NCBI GenBank assembly: GCA_024642115.1
Contig: JAHEBU010000008.1
Coordinates: 124,001-188,000 of the forward strand
Length of the DNA: 64,000 nucleotides
Reading direction: 5' to 3'
From: Marivivens sp.
Lineage (GTDB): Bacteria > Pseudomonadota > Alphaproteobacteria > Rhodobacterales > Rhodobacteraceae
Positions 63,443 to 64,000 of the stretch are shown in pieces. A model generated the notes under the pieces. That model had not been told where the DNA came from and searched no databases. It saw only the letters and a program-made list of their open reading frames with translations. A program made the position numbers and the translations under genes. The stretch's first letter is position 1, and every line of letters begins with the position of its first letter.

Positions 63443-64000
63443 GTGGGGAAATGGCTCGTCTTTGCGCTCATGGCCCCCCTGTCCGCCGCAGCCCAATCAA
63501 CCGGGACGGCATGGGATTGGCAATTGTCGGAACCTGCCGATCTGTCCCGGTCTGTGGACGTGCTGGATCTTGATCCCGGTCTTGTGATGCCAGGCCAGTC
63601 TACGGCGCTGCACCGGCGCGGGGTCAGGACGCTGATCTGCTATGTCAGCGTCGGCACCGCAGAAGACTACCGCGACGATATCGCGGCCTTTCCGGCCGAG
63701 GTTCTGGGCCGCCGCTATGACGACTGGCCCGCCGAACGGTTCGTGGACATCCGACGCCTCGATATCCTGTTGCCGATCATGCAGGCCCGGTTCGACATCT
63801 GCCGGACCCTTGGGTTCGACGCGATTGAACCCGACAACATGGACGTGGCCGACAATGACAGCGGGTTCGACATCGCCCCGGCAGATACCCTGCGGTATCT
63901 GCGCGCGCTGTCGGACATGGCTCACGACATGGGCCTTGGGATCGGGCAAAAGAACCTGGGTGGGATGGCAGCCCAACTGGAACCAATGTTCGACTTCGCA
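63443..64000 (+). CDS. GH114-like endo-alpha-1,4-polygalactosaminidase (partial, 3' end beyond window)
   Basis: 186 residues visible, starting at GTG 63443 behind AGGAGG at 7 bases. Signal peptide (VFALMAPLSAAA) then WDWQLSEP, TLICYVSVGTAEDYRDD, DILLPIMQARFDICRTLGFDAIEPDNMDV and GIGQKNLGG, the pattern of GH114 hydrolases (CYxSVG, D.xEPDN.D). It would cut galactosaminogalactan-like or related polysaccharide; substrate not shown. It may be cotranscribed with the LOG gene. The C-terminal end lies outside. Confidence 0.85.
   Translation, partial: MGKWLVFALMAPLSAAAQSTGTAWDWQLSEPADLSRSVDVLDLDPGLVMPGQSTALHRRGVRTLICYVSVGTAEDYRDDIAAFPAEVLGRRYDDWPAERFVDIRRLDILLPIMQARFDICRTLGFDAIEPDNMDVADNDSGFDIAPADTLRYLRALSDMAHDMGLGIGQKNLGGMAAQLEPMFDFA

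Overview
This 64 kb window is a dense, GC-rich chromosomal segment of an alphaproteobacterium, most likely a marine Rhodobacteraceae (roseobacter group). The reasons are a Rhodobacter-type gene transfer agent (GTA) head-tail cluster, a DMSP lyase DddP with every metal ligand in place, LuxI/LuxR homologues of roseobacter type, TTAA-N7-TTAA (CtrA-like) sites, and the typical gene sets fabD-fabG-acpP / fabF-mltG, rpsF-rpsR-rplI, glnB-glnA, secDF-ccmABCDG and yfgM-bamB-der. I cannot name the genus. Almost all of the sequence is coding, and no gene-free stretch exceeds about 300 bases.

Layout. 1-7968 (minus strand): GTA genes g1 to g11 in canonical order (small and large terminase, portal, g3.5, prohead protease, HK97 capsid, connectors, tail protein, tail chaperones, start of the tape measure), running off the left edge. 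They are preceded by a strong promoter with an intrinsic terminator in the leader (8011-8098). 8148-15034: fatty-acid synthesis genes (fabD, fabG, a TetR regulator, acpP, fabF), mltG and a PilZ-domain membrane protein. 15184-17397: a small membrane protein behind CtrA-like boxes, then ribosomal genes rpsF-rpsR-rplI. 17527-24556: a large unknown membrane protein, a YdeI-type protein, a periplasmic nucleotidase, trigger factor, tRNA-Leu and a Hint-domain protein. 24674-28273: nnr, glnB and glnA.

28448-40431 is the most accessory part. It holds two small unknown genes, a heme-dependent N-demethylase-like gene divergent from dddP, bioY, purB, a quorum-sensing locus (luxI, luxR and a divergent LuxR-like protein with only the signal-binding domain), an orphan fliG-like gene, and a three-gene cobalt-type nitrile hydratase/thiocyanate hydrolase-like operon. 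The metal subunit of that enzyme starts with 14 histidines encoded by a perfect hexanucleotide repeat. 40670-64000 is mostly housekeeping: acnA, phosphomannomutase, cytochrome c maturation, SecDF-YajC, serS, DUF2235, der-bamB-yfgM, an MFS pump, an Atm1-type ABC exporter, a LysM protein, a LOG-type phosphoribohydrolase and a truncated GH114-like gene at the right edge.

How the parts may connect. In relatives, AHL quorum sensing and the CtrA phosphorelay control GTA production. Here GTA and AHL loci lie within 27 kb of each other, and the luxI promoter region carries a perfect TTAA-N7-TTAA site, a candidate lux box and a hairpin that covers the luxI ribosome binding site. These layered signals, the HTH-less LuxR and the His-Asp-tailed hydratase are the points most worth following up.
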